Position numbers and translations under genes: made by a program. DNA of 5,824 bases, from assembly GCA_013375495.1 (NCBI GenBank), contig JABXKC010000079.1, positions 1 to 5,824 on the forward strand, in the 5' to 3' direction. The stretch is from Promethearchaeota archaeon. Lineage in GTDB: Archaea; Asgardarchaeota; Lokiarchaeia; Sigynarchaeales; SOKP01. Below are positions 1 to 5,593 of the stretch, one piece after another (position 1 is the first letter of the stretch; each line of letters opens with the position of its first letter). The notes under the pieces are model-generated. The model did not search any database, had not been told where the DNA came from, and was given only the letters and a program-made list of their open reading frames with translations.

Positions 1-1
1 A

Positions 2-427
2 TTTTTAAACTCAGGTTTATTGCATAATAGTTATACTGCAGGAAAAGAAGGGGTAGAAAGCACAGGAAATGCGTCTAGACGGTCTTTTAGTTCCGTTCCT
101 TCAATAGGTATTTCAAACTTAATCTTAAAACCTGGAACGATTCCTCAAGAAGAAATGATAAAGGATGTTAAAGAGGGAATTTTGTTAAATTCTACAGCAG
201 ATTCTCCAAATATTGCCACTGGTGATTTCTCTGGCTTGATTTCGCAAGGGAATTTGATCATTGATGGAGAAATTAAGCAAGCCTTAAATGAGACTATGTT
301 TGGTATAAATTTATTAGAACTATTTAAAAATATTGTGTCAATCTCGAACGAGTTTAAAGTATATGGCTCATTCTACGCTCCTTTCGTTAAGGTTGATAAC
401 GTACAAATAATTGGAGCTAAATCTTAG
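2..427 (+). CDS. TldD/PmbA-family peptidase, C-terminal part (TldE/PmbA-like), 5' end outside window
   Basis: The open frame enters from the left edge and ends at TAG (425-427), leaving 141 residues, about the last third of a family whose members are usually about 430-480 residues long. Family landmarks are visible in order: a GLLHNSYTA segment near residue 5, ESTGNA at 19-24, TGDFSG at 73-78, IDGEI at 87-91, and a final FVKVDNVQIIG stretch. TldD and TldE form a heterodimeric metalloprotease that degrades unfolded or modified peptides in the cytoplasm. The catalytic HExxxH of TldD would lie upstream and cannot be seen. TldD also uses a cysteine near its C-terminus; this fragment has no cysteine, which favours the TldE/PmbA subunit. 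A TTG at 20-22 is in frame, but homology continues upstream of it, so it is not the start. The stop overlaps the stop of the convergent gene at 424-948. Family assignment is firm, subunit assignment is inference. Confidence 0.88.
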   Translation, partial: FLNSGLLHNSYTAGKEGVESTGNASRRSFSSVPSIGISNLILKPGTIPQEEMIKDVKEGILLNSTADSPNIATGDFSGLISQGNLIIDGEIKQALNETMFGINLLELFKNIVSISNEFKVYGSFYAPFVKVDNVQIIGAKS

Positions 428-948
428 GATGTTATGTTTAAATGCATAGTTACGATTTCCCAATATTTATCAATTGACCCCATACGAATCTCCCATACTT
501 CAGCTATTATAATTTGATTAAATCCTGGCAGTGAAAAAGAAACATTATAAGAACTCGAAATCCAGTTTTCTCCGTGCGATAAAACTGTTGTAGATGAGTT
601 CATAAATGATGTTGCGTTCGACGAACCAGATGATCCTATTTCTGTCTCGTTATTTCCTTTTAAAATTTCGATTCGAAATGAAAAATCTCGGTTTAAATAA
701 TTCCCTACAGAAACATAAAAAGTGACATTTTCTCCTATTGTTGCATTCGTGGGATAATTTTCTGCTTTTTTATCAGAATTCAATAATCCTAAAGTAATAT
801 AACCAGGTTCGGGAGTAAACATGGAGTATAATATAACCCCCGATATAGCGATTATACCAATAATTAAAAGAATAGCGAGGACTTTGTCAAATCCTTGGTA
901 ATGTTTCTTAATACTATTCTTTTCGTACGAATTAATCAATTTTGACAT
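424..948 (-). CDS. DUF1616-like single-pass membrane protein with glycosylation-rich outer domain
   Basis: A 174-residue protein. Residues 1-22 are polar and probably cytoplasmic, residues 23-43 form one hydrophobic helix, and residues 45-174 form a beta-rich outer domain. The segment PGYITLGLLN (48-57) followed by KAENYPTNATIGENVTFYV (61-79) matches the conserved core I associate with the archaeal DUF1616 family, whose function is unknown and whose genes often lie among surface-polysaccharide genes. Seven N-X-S/T sequons are present (N68, N74, N100, N111, N117, N135, N171), all on the predicted outer side, as expected for a protein N-glycosylated by an AglB-type transferase. The ATG (946-948) lies inside the end of the upstream epimerase frame, an overlap of 17 bases, so the two are probably co-transcribed. 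An AAGGAT lies just before the ATG, closer than a usual ribosome site. The 3' end overlaps the TldE-like gene by 4 bases. No enzymatic motif is seen. Confidence 0.85.
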   Translation of the reverse strand: MSKLINSYEKNSIKKHYQGFDKVLAILLIIGIIAISGVILYSMFTPEPGYITLGLLNSDKKAENYPTNATIGENVTFYVSVGNYLNRDFSFRIEILKGNNETEIGSSGSSNATSFMNSSTTVLSHGENWISSSYNVSFSLPGFNQIIIAEVWEIRMGSIDKYWEIVTMHLNITS

Positions 949-1480
949 TATCCTTGAACCAAGCTATAGTTTTCATCAAGCCCTCTCTTAAAGGAGTAGT
1001 AGGTTGCCACTTTAGAATCCTATTTGCTTTACTTAAGTCAGCACATCTTCTTACAGGATCATCAATGGGTAAGGGCTTAAAAACGATTTCTGATTTAGAA
1101 TTTGCTAACTCTTTAATTATTTTGGCTAATTCTAAGATAGTATATTCTTTATTGTTGCCTAAATTAATAACTTCTCCAGTAGCGTCTCTGTTATGGACGA
1201 TTTTTAATATCCCCTCAATCTCATCAACAACATAAATAAAAGATCGAGTCTGCGAACCATCTCCAAAGATAGTTATCTCTTCGTTATTCAAGGCTTGATG
1301 TATAAAGTTAGGAACAACTCTTCCAAATTCAGGGCCATATCTAATTCTTGGTCCCGAGGTATTAAAAATTCGCACTATTTTGGTTCTAATTTTGTGTTGG
1401 AGTTCGTAAGCCTTAACAAAAGCTTCTCCAGCCCGTTTTGATTCGTCGTAACAACTTCTGGGGCCTACGGGGTATGCGCT
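932..1480 (-). CDS. C-terminal fragment of the interrupted epimerase (catalytic and sugar-binding half)
   Basis: This frame is open from just after a TAG (1481-1483) to TAA (932-934), 182 residues. It carries the catalytic Tyr11 and Lys15 of YDESK near its beginning, then the sugar-binding half (GRVVPNFIHQAL, FGDGSQTRSF, PLPIDDPVRRCADLSKA). There is no ATG, GTG or TTG before the YxxxK. The first possible start is GTG at 1373-1375, which lies past the catalytic residues, so it cannot by itself make an active enzyme. The 3' end overlaps the DUF1616-like start by 17 bases. Confidence 0.75.
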   Translation of the reverse strand, partial: SAYPVGPRSCYDESKRAGEAFVKAYELQHKIRTKIVRIFNTSGPRIRYGPEFGRVVPNFIHQALNNEEITIFGDGSQTRSFIYVVDEIEGILKIVHNRDATGEVINLGNNKEYTILELAKIIKELANSKSEIVFKPLPIDDPVRRCADLSKANRILKWQPTTPLREGLMKTIAWFKDNVKID

Positions 1481-1502
1481 CTAATAGAAAATTCTAATTT
1501 AG
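1472..1502 (-). other. 31-base insertion containing an imperfect palindrome, interrupting the epimerase
   Basis: These bases are extra relative to the family consensus. The right boundary follows the AAT of GHVN and the left boundary precedes CCC-GTA-GGC of PVGPR, with one base of ambiguity because a C occurs at both ends. Bases 1481-1502 form an imperfect hairpin on the minus strand: CTAA, a two-base bulge, TAGA, a four-base loop, TCTA, TTAG. The flanks can also pair: GGGCACG (1508-1514) with CGT-AG-GCCC (1461-1469), seven pairs with a two-base bulge. I see no second copy in the window and no clear target-site duplication. It may be a small insertion that killed the gene or, less likely, a removable RNA element. 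Confidence 0.7.
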
Positions 1503-2033
1503 ATTTACGTGCCCGAAATAAGCCTCTGAAGTTGGAATAGCATCATCAGGTGGATTGCCGTACACTTCAGAAGTGCTGGTATAAAAGAATAAAGCATTAT
1601 GTGCTTTGGCTATACCTAAAGCGTTCATTGTTCCGAGAGTATTGCTTTTAAGAATAGGAATTGGATACTTTTTGAATTCAAATGGAGAAGCTCTACTGGC
1701 CATATGCATAACGATATCAATTCTCTTTATATCTCCAACACACACGCCATTTGGGTGGTGAGTCAATCCAAAAAACACGGGCTTCGAGATGTCATGATTA
1801 ATAAAACGAAAGTTATCTTTTTGCATTAAATGAGAAATATTTTCAAATCTTCCTGATGATAAATTGTCTAAACAAATGCAATTAGCTTTTTGCTTAACCA
1901 AAACATCACATACCCATGACCCTAAGAAACCAGCACCCCCCGTAACTAAAATCGTTTTTTCCTTAAAAGAAATGCTTTCTTCTTCAAGGCGATGTATTAT
2001 TTCTTGAAGGTCTTCTTCTATTTGATAAACCAT
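1494..2033 (-). CDS. N-terminal fragment of the interrupted epimerase (NAD-binding half)
   Basis: As it stands this frame encodes 179 residues ending at TAG (1494-1496). It has a charged N-terminal extension of about 26 residues, then TGGAGFLG at 31-38, an acidic residue in CLDN (D56) where NAD ribose is usually bound, MHMASRASP at 109-117 and STSEVYGNP at 153-161. It stops before the catalytic YxxxK and so should bind NAD without catalysis. I prefer ATG at 2031-2033 over the in-frame GTG at 2043-2045, because the TATA box centred near 2061 lies 28 bases before the ATG, the spacing of a leaderless transcript, and only 16 before the GTG. The last two residues (LN) belong to the inserted bases. 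Confidence 0.8.
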   Translation of the reverse strand: MVYQIEEDLQEIIHRLEEESISFKEKTILVTGGAGFLGSWVCDVLVKQKANCICLDNLSSGRFENISHLMQKDNFRFINHDISKPVFFGLTHHPNGVCVGDIKRIDIVMHMASRASPFEFKKYPIPILKSNTLGTMNALGIAKAHNALFFYTSTSEVYGNPPDDAIPTSEAYFGHVNLN

Positions 2034-2056
2034 AATCAATTTCACTTGTTTTTATC

Positions 2057-2065
2057 TTTATAAAA
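2057..2065 (-). promoter_or_regulatory. Archaeal TATA box of the epimerase/DUF1616 unit
   Basis: On the minus strand this reads TTTTATAAA, preceded by an A-rich stretch where the BRE would be. Its centre is 28 bases before the ATG at 2033, so transcription would begin within a base or two of the start codon (leaderless). No Shine-Dalgarno sequence precedes that ATG. In a region this AT-rich the match alone is weak; the spacing is the support. Confidence 0.5.
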
Positions 2066-2073
2066 TTTATTCA

Positions 2074-2095
2074 ATATTAATAAATTTATTAATAT
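2074..2095. repeat. 22-base perfect palindrome, all A/T, next to the epimerase TATA box
   Basis: ATATTAATAAA followed by its exact reverse complement, with no spacer. It sits 8 bases upstream of the TATA box and about 40 bases past the end of the nuclease gene. It could be an operator for a dimeric regulator or part of the 3' end signal of the nuclease transcript, but a purely A/T palindrome may be chance in such DNA. Confidence 0.45.
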
Positions 2096-2133
2096 ATTAA
2101 AGTAATCTCCATGTTTTCATTATTCTTCGTATT

Positions 2134-4779
2134 TTATACTCTTAATTTTATACCTGTTTTGTTTTCAAATTCACTAATAATATAAGATTGAATTTTATTA
2201 GAGTGCTCTAAAGATTTATCTATGAAATATGGAATTTCAATTAGGATTATATTATTGATTTTACATATCTCCTTTTTTAGCTGATCTCTTTTAATATATT
2301 CTAGCCATTCTTTATATCCTTCTTGAGAATTTTCAAACCAATAATTAGGAAATTCATAATGTTGAATTCCATTATATTCAAAAGCAATCTTCATTTTTTG
2401 ATTATTTATAATCATTTCAGCATATCCATCAAATCTCATTTTTCCTTTATAAAATTTAGAAACCCTACTATTAGATTGAATACTATATCCATCTAACTTT
2501 ATTCTCTTGTTATTTTTTAGTAAATTCAAACTAATAGCCATTTTTGTATATAGAAGATATAGATTTCGCAGGTATGTTTCTGGAAATGGAGTTCTAAAAA
2601 TTTGTTCAAAATGCTGCCTTATAATTTTTTCGAATTTACCTTCCATACTTGAGCAGATAGGACACCATTGCCCCCTTCTAATATTTGCTGGATTGTTTCT
2701 AAAGGGAACATGATTCTTTTCACAGCTCCACCAAAAAGAAACAGCACTTGGTTTTTTATCTAAAGTTAGCTCATCATAAGTTTTTTCAGTTAGCTCTTTA
2801 TCACTATTTTTTGAATCTAAAATCTTGCCTTCTATTCCTGTTTCTTCAACCCCTCGTATCTTCGCTAATTTTAATAATTCTGAATGTGTGTATAAACCCA
2901 TCTTACAGATCGGGCACCAACTTTTGTCATACGAGATATGACTGGGAGTTGTCTTCCAAGAGGGGTGATCTATGATGCAACAATCCCACCAAAAAGAAGT
3001 TTTACTAGGTTTATTATTATTTGTTAATTTATCATACGTTTCTTTCATTAGTTCTATATTGCTATTTTTTGAATCTAAAACCTTACCTTCTATTCCGGTT
3101 TCCTCTCGTCCTCTTATTTTTGCCAAATGTTTTAATTTGTCTAGTGAAAAAATAATCTTATCCTCATCTGCGCATTTACGACACCATTTTCCATCCAATA
3201 AATTTGATAAGATGGCTTTCCATGGTTTATGCATGGATAATCCACACCATACAGGAATCCGGACTTCATGTCCTTTTTTACTTTTTATTAACTTGTAGTA
3301 TTCCTCAGGTTCCAATTCCATAAAATTATTCTTATCGGAATCATAATTTGGACTAAGAGCTCTACCTTCAATTCCAGAACTCTTTAAACCCAAATTTTTT
3401 ATTGCTATTATAAACTCTTCAAAAGAAAGTCGGCCAGTATATAATTTCCGTGAATAAAATTTAGAGTATTTTTCACTTATATCTTTAGGTAAAAATTTTG
3501 AAACATTTCCAAGGCCTCTTGACTTATTATTTGAGAGTCCTATTAAATGCAAATCATCACCTAAAGATTTACAAATAGATGAATATGAAAGTGGTTTATT
3601 TTTTATTCTTAAGCAGTCAGTCGAAAATAGGGAGAAGAATACAAATATTACAGATAAAACTCCAGAATTTTTGTTTTTTAAATCAGAGGGTGTCATTCCA
3701 TTAATTAATGCAGTCGAATAAAGATCAAGAGCATTACAAAGTATTTTTTTTTTAAATTGAGAATCAAAAGGCAGATGGTTTAATATTATTTGGATATTTT
3801 TTTTTAAGCTATGAAAATAAGTTGGATCAAATTTGATTTCTTTAGTTCGAGTTTTATTCATATCGCCAATATTGTGTATTTTTACTGAAGGTTCTAAATC
3901 AATGTTTATAAATTCCTTAATTTCTTCTAATAAGTGCTCAAGATCATTTCTGCATACTTTTACACAAAGCCCAGAGTATAAGAATTCATGGTAAGCAGAA
4001 AATATCTCAAAAGCAGAAAATTTTTCGATTAGTACTGATTTAGTTTTACCTAAGAGTAATGAACCTGTTCCCGCATGGAGGATAATATCATATTTTTCTT
4101 TCAATGCAAAAAGATAATCATTTTGTGAATCCCCCTCTTCATCCTTAACCTTTTTACTGATAAGGGTTAAATTCAATCGGTTTTGTAGCCAATTTTGGAT
4201 AATTTTATATACTATTTCTGAAAATGGTGTTATTTTATCAGGATCATAAAAAATTAAAGAGTTTTCTCGGAGTTCTTGCAAAAAGTCTGTAAATTCTTTT
4301 GTAATCTTATCTAATCCTCTCCGTAGCATTGAATATCTAACTTTTGAGTTGTTCTCACTTTGTATAGCTTTACTCTGTTTTCGACTTAATAGATTTATAT
4401 AAGCTCTTGATAAACCATCAAAATATCTAGAAACTATTCGACCTCCTCTACCTATAGGGTTACAAAACATCCAATCATTAATAAATGTTAAAAGCTCGTT
4501 AGGAGCGTCTTTAGCTATTCTGGTTAACAAATCTTTTGGTGGTAAGCTTGAATGGTCATATAAACAAGAATTCACTGCTTGAATAAAATTTCCTACAAAT
4601 TCATCCACAAAAACTAGAGGGATTTTATGCGTTAAACATTTAGGGTATTTATTAAATCCCAAGAACCTAAGTTTTAATGGTTTAACTTTTTTAATAATAT
4701 TACATCCATATTGAGGACAAATTGCAACCCGATCTTCCTTTATATTTTTCCGTTGTACGCTCTCCAATTGAGTTTTCAT
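2134..4779 (-). CDS. Large multi-zinc protein with C-terminal Vsr/PD-(D/E)XK-like nuclease domain
   Basis: 881 residues, not matched to a named protein. In order: (1) an N-terminal zinc cluster, C21-x4-C26 and C48-x2-H51; (2) residues about 56-440, mostly helical and unrecognised, where 345-425 faintly resembles a TFB/cyclin-like repeat (weak inference); (3) three tandem modules at about 451-540, 545-629 and 630-709, each ending in a C-x3-5-H-x15-16-WC-x2-C zinc site; (4) a nuclease-like domain at about 711-855 with E717, RFDGY (D784), AFEYNGIQHY (E801, H807), RD..K (D832, K835) and LIEIPYF. The last motif set resembles Vsr-like endonucleases found beside zinc ribbons in phage, giant-virus and archaeal proteins. 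A DNA-cutting role with zinc modules for target recognition is inferred. No signal peptide or membrane helix is evident. The ATG overlaps the upstream gene's TGA (ATGA, 4776-4779), implying coupled translation. It may be a free-standing homing-type nuclease or a defence effector. Confidence 0.85.
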   Translation of the reverse strand: MKTQLESVQRKNIKEDRVAICPQYGCNIIKKVKPLKLRFLGFNKYPKCLTHKIPLVFVDEFVGNFIQAVNSCLYDHSSLPPKDLLTRIAKDAPNELLTFINDWMFCNPIGRGGRIVSRYFDGLSRAYINLLSRKQSKAIQSENNSKVRYSMLRRGLDKITKEFTDFLQELRENSLIFYDPDKITPFSEIVYKIIQNWLQNRLNLTLISKKVKDEEGDSQNDYLFALKEKYDIILHAGTGSLLLGKTKSVLIEKFSAFEIFSAYHEFLYSGLCVKVCRNDLEHLLEEIKEFINIDLEPSVKIHNIGDMNKTRTKEIKFDPTYFHSLKKNIQIILNHLPFDSQFKKKILCNALDLYSTALINGMTPSDLKNKNSGVLSVIFVFFSLFSTDCLRIKNKPLSYSSICKSLGDDLHLIGLSNNKSRGLGNVSKFLPKDISEKYSKFYSRKLYTGRLSFEEFIIAIKNLGLKSSGIEGRALSPNYDSDKNNFMELEPEEYYKLIKSKKGHEVRIPVWCGLSMHKPWKAILSNLLDGKWCRKCADEDKIIFSLDKLKHLAKIRGREETGIEGKVLDSKNSNIELMKETYDKLTNNNKPSKTSFWWDCCIIDHPSWKTTPSHISYDKSWCPICKMGLYTHSELLKLAKIRGVEETGIEGKILDSKNSDKELTEKTYDELTLDKKPSAVSFWWSCEKNHVPFRNNPANIRRGQWCPICSSMEGKFEKIIRQHFEQIFRTPFPETYLRNLYLLYTKMAISLNLLKNNKRIKLDGYSIQSNSRVSKFYKGKMRFDGYAEMIINNQKMKIAFEYNGIQHYEFPNYWFENSQEGYKEWLEYIKRDQLKKEICKINNIILIEIPYFIDKSLEHSNKIQSYIISEFENKTGIKLRV
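2653..3429 (-). repeat. Three tandem CHCC zinc-module repeats within the nuclease gene
   Basis: Module 1 spans about 3160-3429, module 2 about 2893-3147, module 3 about 2653-2892. Each has a helical start, a GIEG(K/R)xL motif, a W-x0-1-C, a His, and a WC-x2-C. Modules 2 and 3 share LAKIRG-x-EETGIEGK-x-LDSKNS and are about 86 codons apart; module 1 is more divergent. Modules 2 and 3 are also alike in DNA: a 19-base stretch, CTATTTTTTGAATCTAAAA on the plus strand, occurs identically at 2804 and 3062. Predicted ligands are C512, H517, C533, C536; C600, H605, C622, C625; and C686, H690, C706, C709. Confidence 0.8.
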
Positions 4780-5444
4780 TTATTAATAGCCACCCCTATT
4801 TTTCTTTTATTCACTGGTAATTGATCTTGTTTATCAAACTGTTCGGATTTAATTAGTTCTCTTTCTAATTGAAGGTAATTTTTATTTAATTCACCATAAA
4901 AATTCCCAAACCGTGTGAATAAAGCACTATTCACTTCACAAGATATGCAAGAAATTTTGATAGCGGTTTTCAATAAAGATTGATTATTATAAAGTCCAAG
5001 TTCTGATAAGACATGGAGAATTTCCCAAATTTTTTTAACCTCTTTTTTAATTTCATGTAGTTTGTCGATATCAGCTCTTTTTGGATTTAAAACTAATTTT
5101 TTCATGTGAATTTTAAGCGTTTCAATGATATTTCCATCTTCCACTCCAATATTCTTTAATAAGCCAATAAACCGTGAAGTATGGGTAATTAGATCATTCC
5201 CATGCCTAGAAATTGATTCGCTATAGGAATTCTTAGCATATTTTCTTAGTTTTGAAAATTTTACATGAATAATAGACTGTTTATAATTAAAGAAGGTTCT
5301 TAATTGTCTTGAGAGTTCGCTTATTCGCCCTTCACCCTCTATCAAATACCATTCATGAAATATGTTTTGTTCATCATATTCTAGATATGGTAAATCATGA
5401 AAGTCGTCATCAATAATACTTGATTTATTATTATTATATACCAT
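4776..5444 (-). CDS. Hypothetical helical protein, first gene of the two-gene nuclease operon
   Basis: 222 residues with no family I recognise. Residues 1-30 are acidic (a DDD run, DLPYLEYDE), followed by a largely helical, lysine-rich body. Residues 85-150 and 150-205 contain amphipathic, possibly coiled-coil stretches. A single C-x2-C pair (C166, C169) could join in metal binding or a disulfide but is not a full zinc site. No signal peptide, membrane segment or catalytic motif is seen. ATG 5442-5444 is chosen because a TATA box is centred 26-27 bases upstream, fitting a leaderless start. An AAAGGT lies 14 bases before it, too far for a typical ribosome site. Its TGA overlaps the ATG of the nuclease gene by 4 bases, so the two should be made together. 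A role as partner, regulator or inhibitor of the nuclease is inference from that arrangement only. Confidence 0.75.
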   Translation of the reverse strand: MVYNNNKSSIIDDDFHDLPYLEYDEQNIFHEWYLIEGEGRISELSRQLRTFFNYKQSIIHVKFSKLRKYAKNSYSESISRHGNDLITHTSRFIGLLKNIGVEDGNIIETLKIHMKKLVLNPKRADIDKLHEIKKEVKKIWEILHVLSELGLYNNQSLLKTAIKISCISCEVNSALFTRFGNFYGELNKNYLQLERELIKSEQFDKQDQLPVNKRKIGVAINK

Positions 5445-5465
5445 AATAGCATTATTTTACCTTTC

Positions 5466-5475
5466 TATTTAAATA
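5466..5475 (-). promoter_or_regulatory. Archaeal TATA box of the two-gene nuclease operon
   Basis: TATTTAAATA, identical on both strands, centred 26-27 bases before the A of the ATG at 5444. That spacing places the transcription start at or next to the start codon, as for a leaderless archaeal mRNA. Being a palindrome, it does not set direction by itself; direction comes from the gene it precedes. Confidence 0.55.
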
Positions 5476-5494
5476 AAAAAAAGCTAAAAAAGCT
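5475..5494 (-). terminator. Tandem T-tract, probable terminator of the small GTPase gene
   Basis: On the minus strand this reads AGC, six T, AGC, eight T. It contains a perfect tandem copy of the nine-base unit AAAAAAGCT (plus strand, 5477-5494). It lies about 100 bases past the GTPase stop and directly before the operon's TATA box. Archaeal intrinsic termination relies on T-runs in the non-template strand and does not need a hairpin, and I see no strong hairpin here. The adjacent TAGAAC pair (5494-5505) is another tiny tandem repeat of unknown meaning. Confidence 0.5.
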
Positions 5495-5593
5495 AGAACT
5501 AGAACAAGTCAAAGATATGTTTAGTATAAGATTTTTGAATTTCAGGAATCTTAAAACACATTACATTTAATATTTGGATTTCTATAAATAGAA

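Larger units (their letters stand above)
932..2033 (-). pseudogene. Interrupted NAD-dependent epimerase/dehydratase, UDP-glucuronate decarboxylase-like
   Basis: Two frames together make one extended short-chain dehydrogenase of the UDP-glucuronate decarboxylase (UXS) type, which converts UDP-glucuronate to UDP-xylose or carries out a related sugar-nucleotide reaction in the cytoplasm. The N-terminal half has the TGGAGFLG NAD-binding loop and TSTSEVYG. The C-terminal half has GPRSCYDESK, holding the YxxxK catalytic pair, then RIFNTSGPR, FGDGSQTRSF and NLGNNKEYTILELA. The halves are separated by about 31 extra bases (1472-1502) with stops in both frames. Removing 1472-1502 gives ...GHVN-PVGPRSCYDE..., matching the family consensus there and restoring one 356-residue frame. 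Otherwise the gene shows no decay, so the lesion is recent, or it is repaired at the RNA level. Its partner is the DUF1616-like gene, suggesting a surface-glycan role. The exact sugar substrate cannot be read from sequence. Confidence 0.85.

Noticed and set aside
20..22. TTG as the start of a short plus-strand gene
   Set aside because: TldD/PmbA-family similarity continues upstream to the window edge, so the gene is simply truncated by the window.
942..1235. Plus-strand open frame of 97 codons opposite the epimerase
   Set aside because: It lies wholly antisense to strongly conserved epimerase sequence, has low-complexity composition and no recognisable motif.
1461..1514. Canonical bulge-helix-bulge intron at the epimerase break
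   Set aside because: Flanking and internal helices exist, but the required central four-pair helix with two three-base bulges could not be placed, so no intron is annotated.
2043..2045. GTG as start of the epimerase
   Set aside because: It is in frame but only 16 bases from the TATA box centre and would precede the ATG at 2033 by four codons; the ATG fits a leaderless start better.
2507..3298. Three plus-strand open frames opposite the nuclease gene
   Set aside because: Each mirrors the conserved zinc modules or nuclease domain on the other strand, and none has its own promoter or protein signature.
2653..3429. Repeats as a CRISPR array
   Set aside because: The repeat units are about 255-280 bases, coding and in frame, and are explained as duplicated zinc modules.
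5461..5467. AAAGGT as ribosome binding site for the 222-residue protein
   Set aside because: It is 14 bases from the ATG; the nearer ATG at 5450-5452 is out of frame with the gene.
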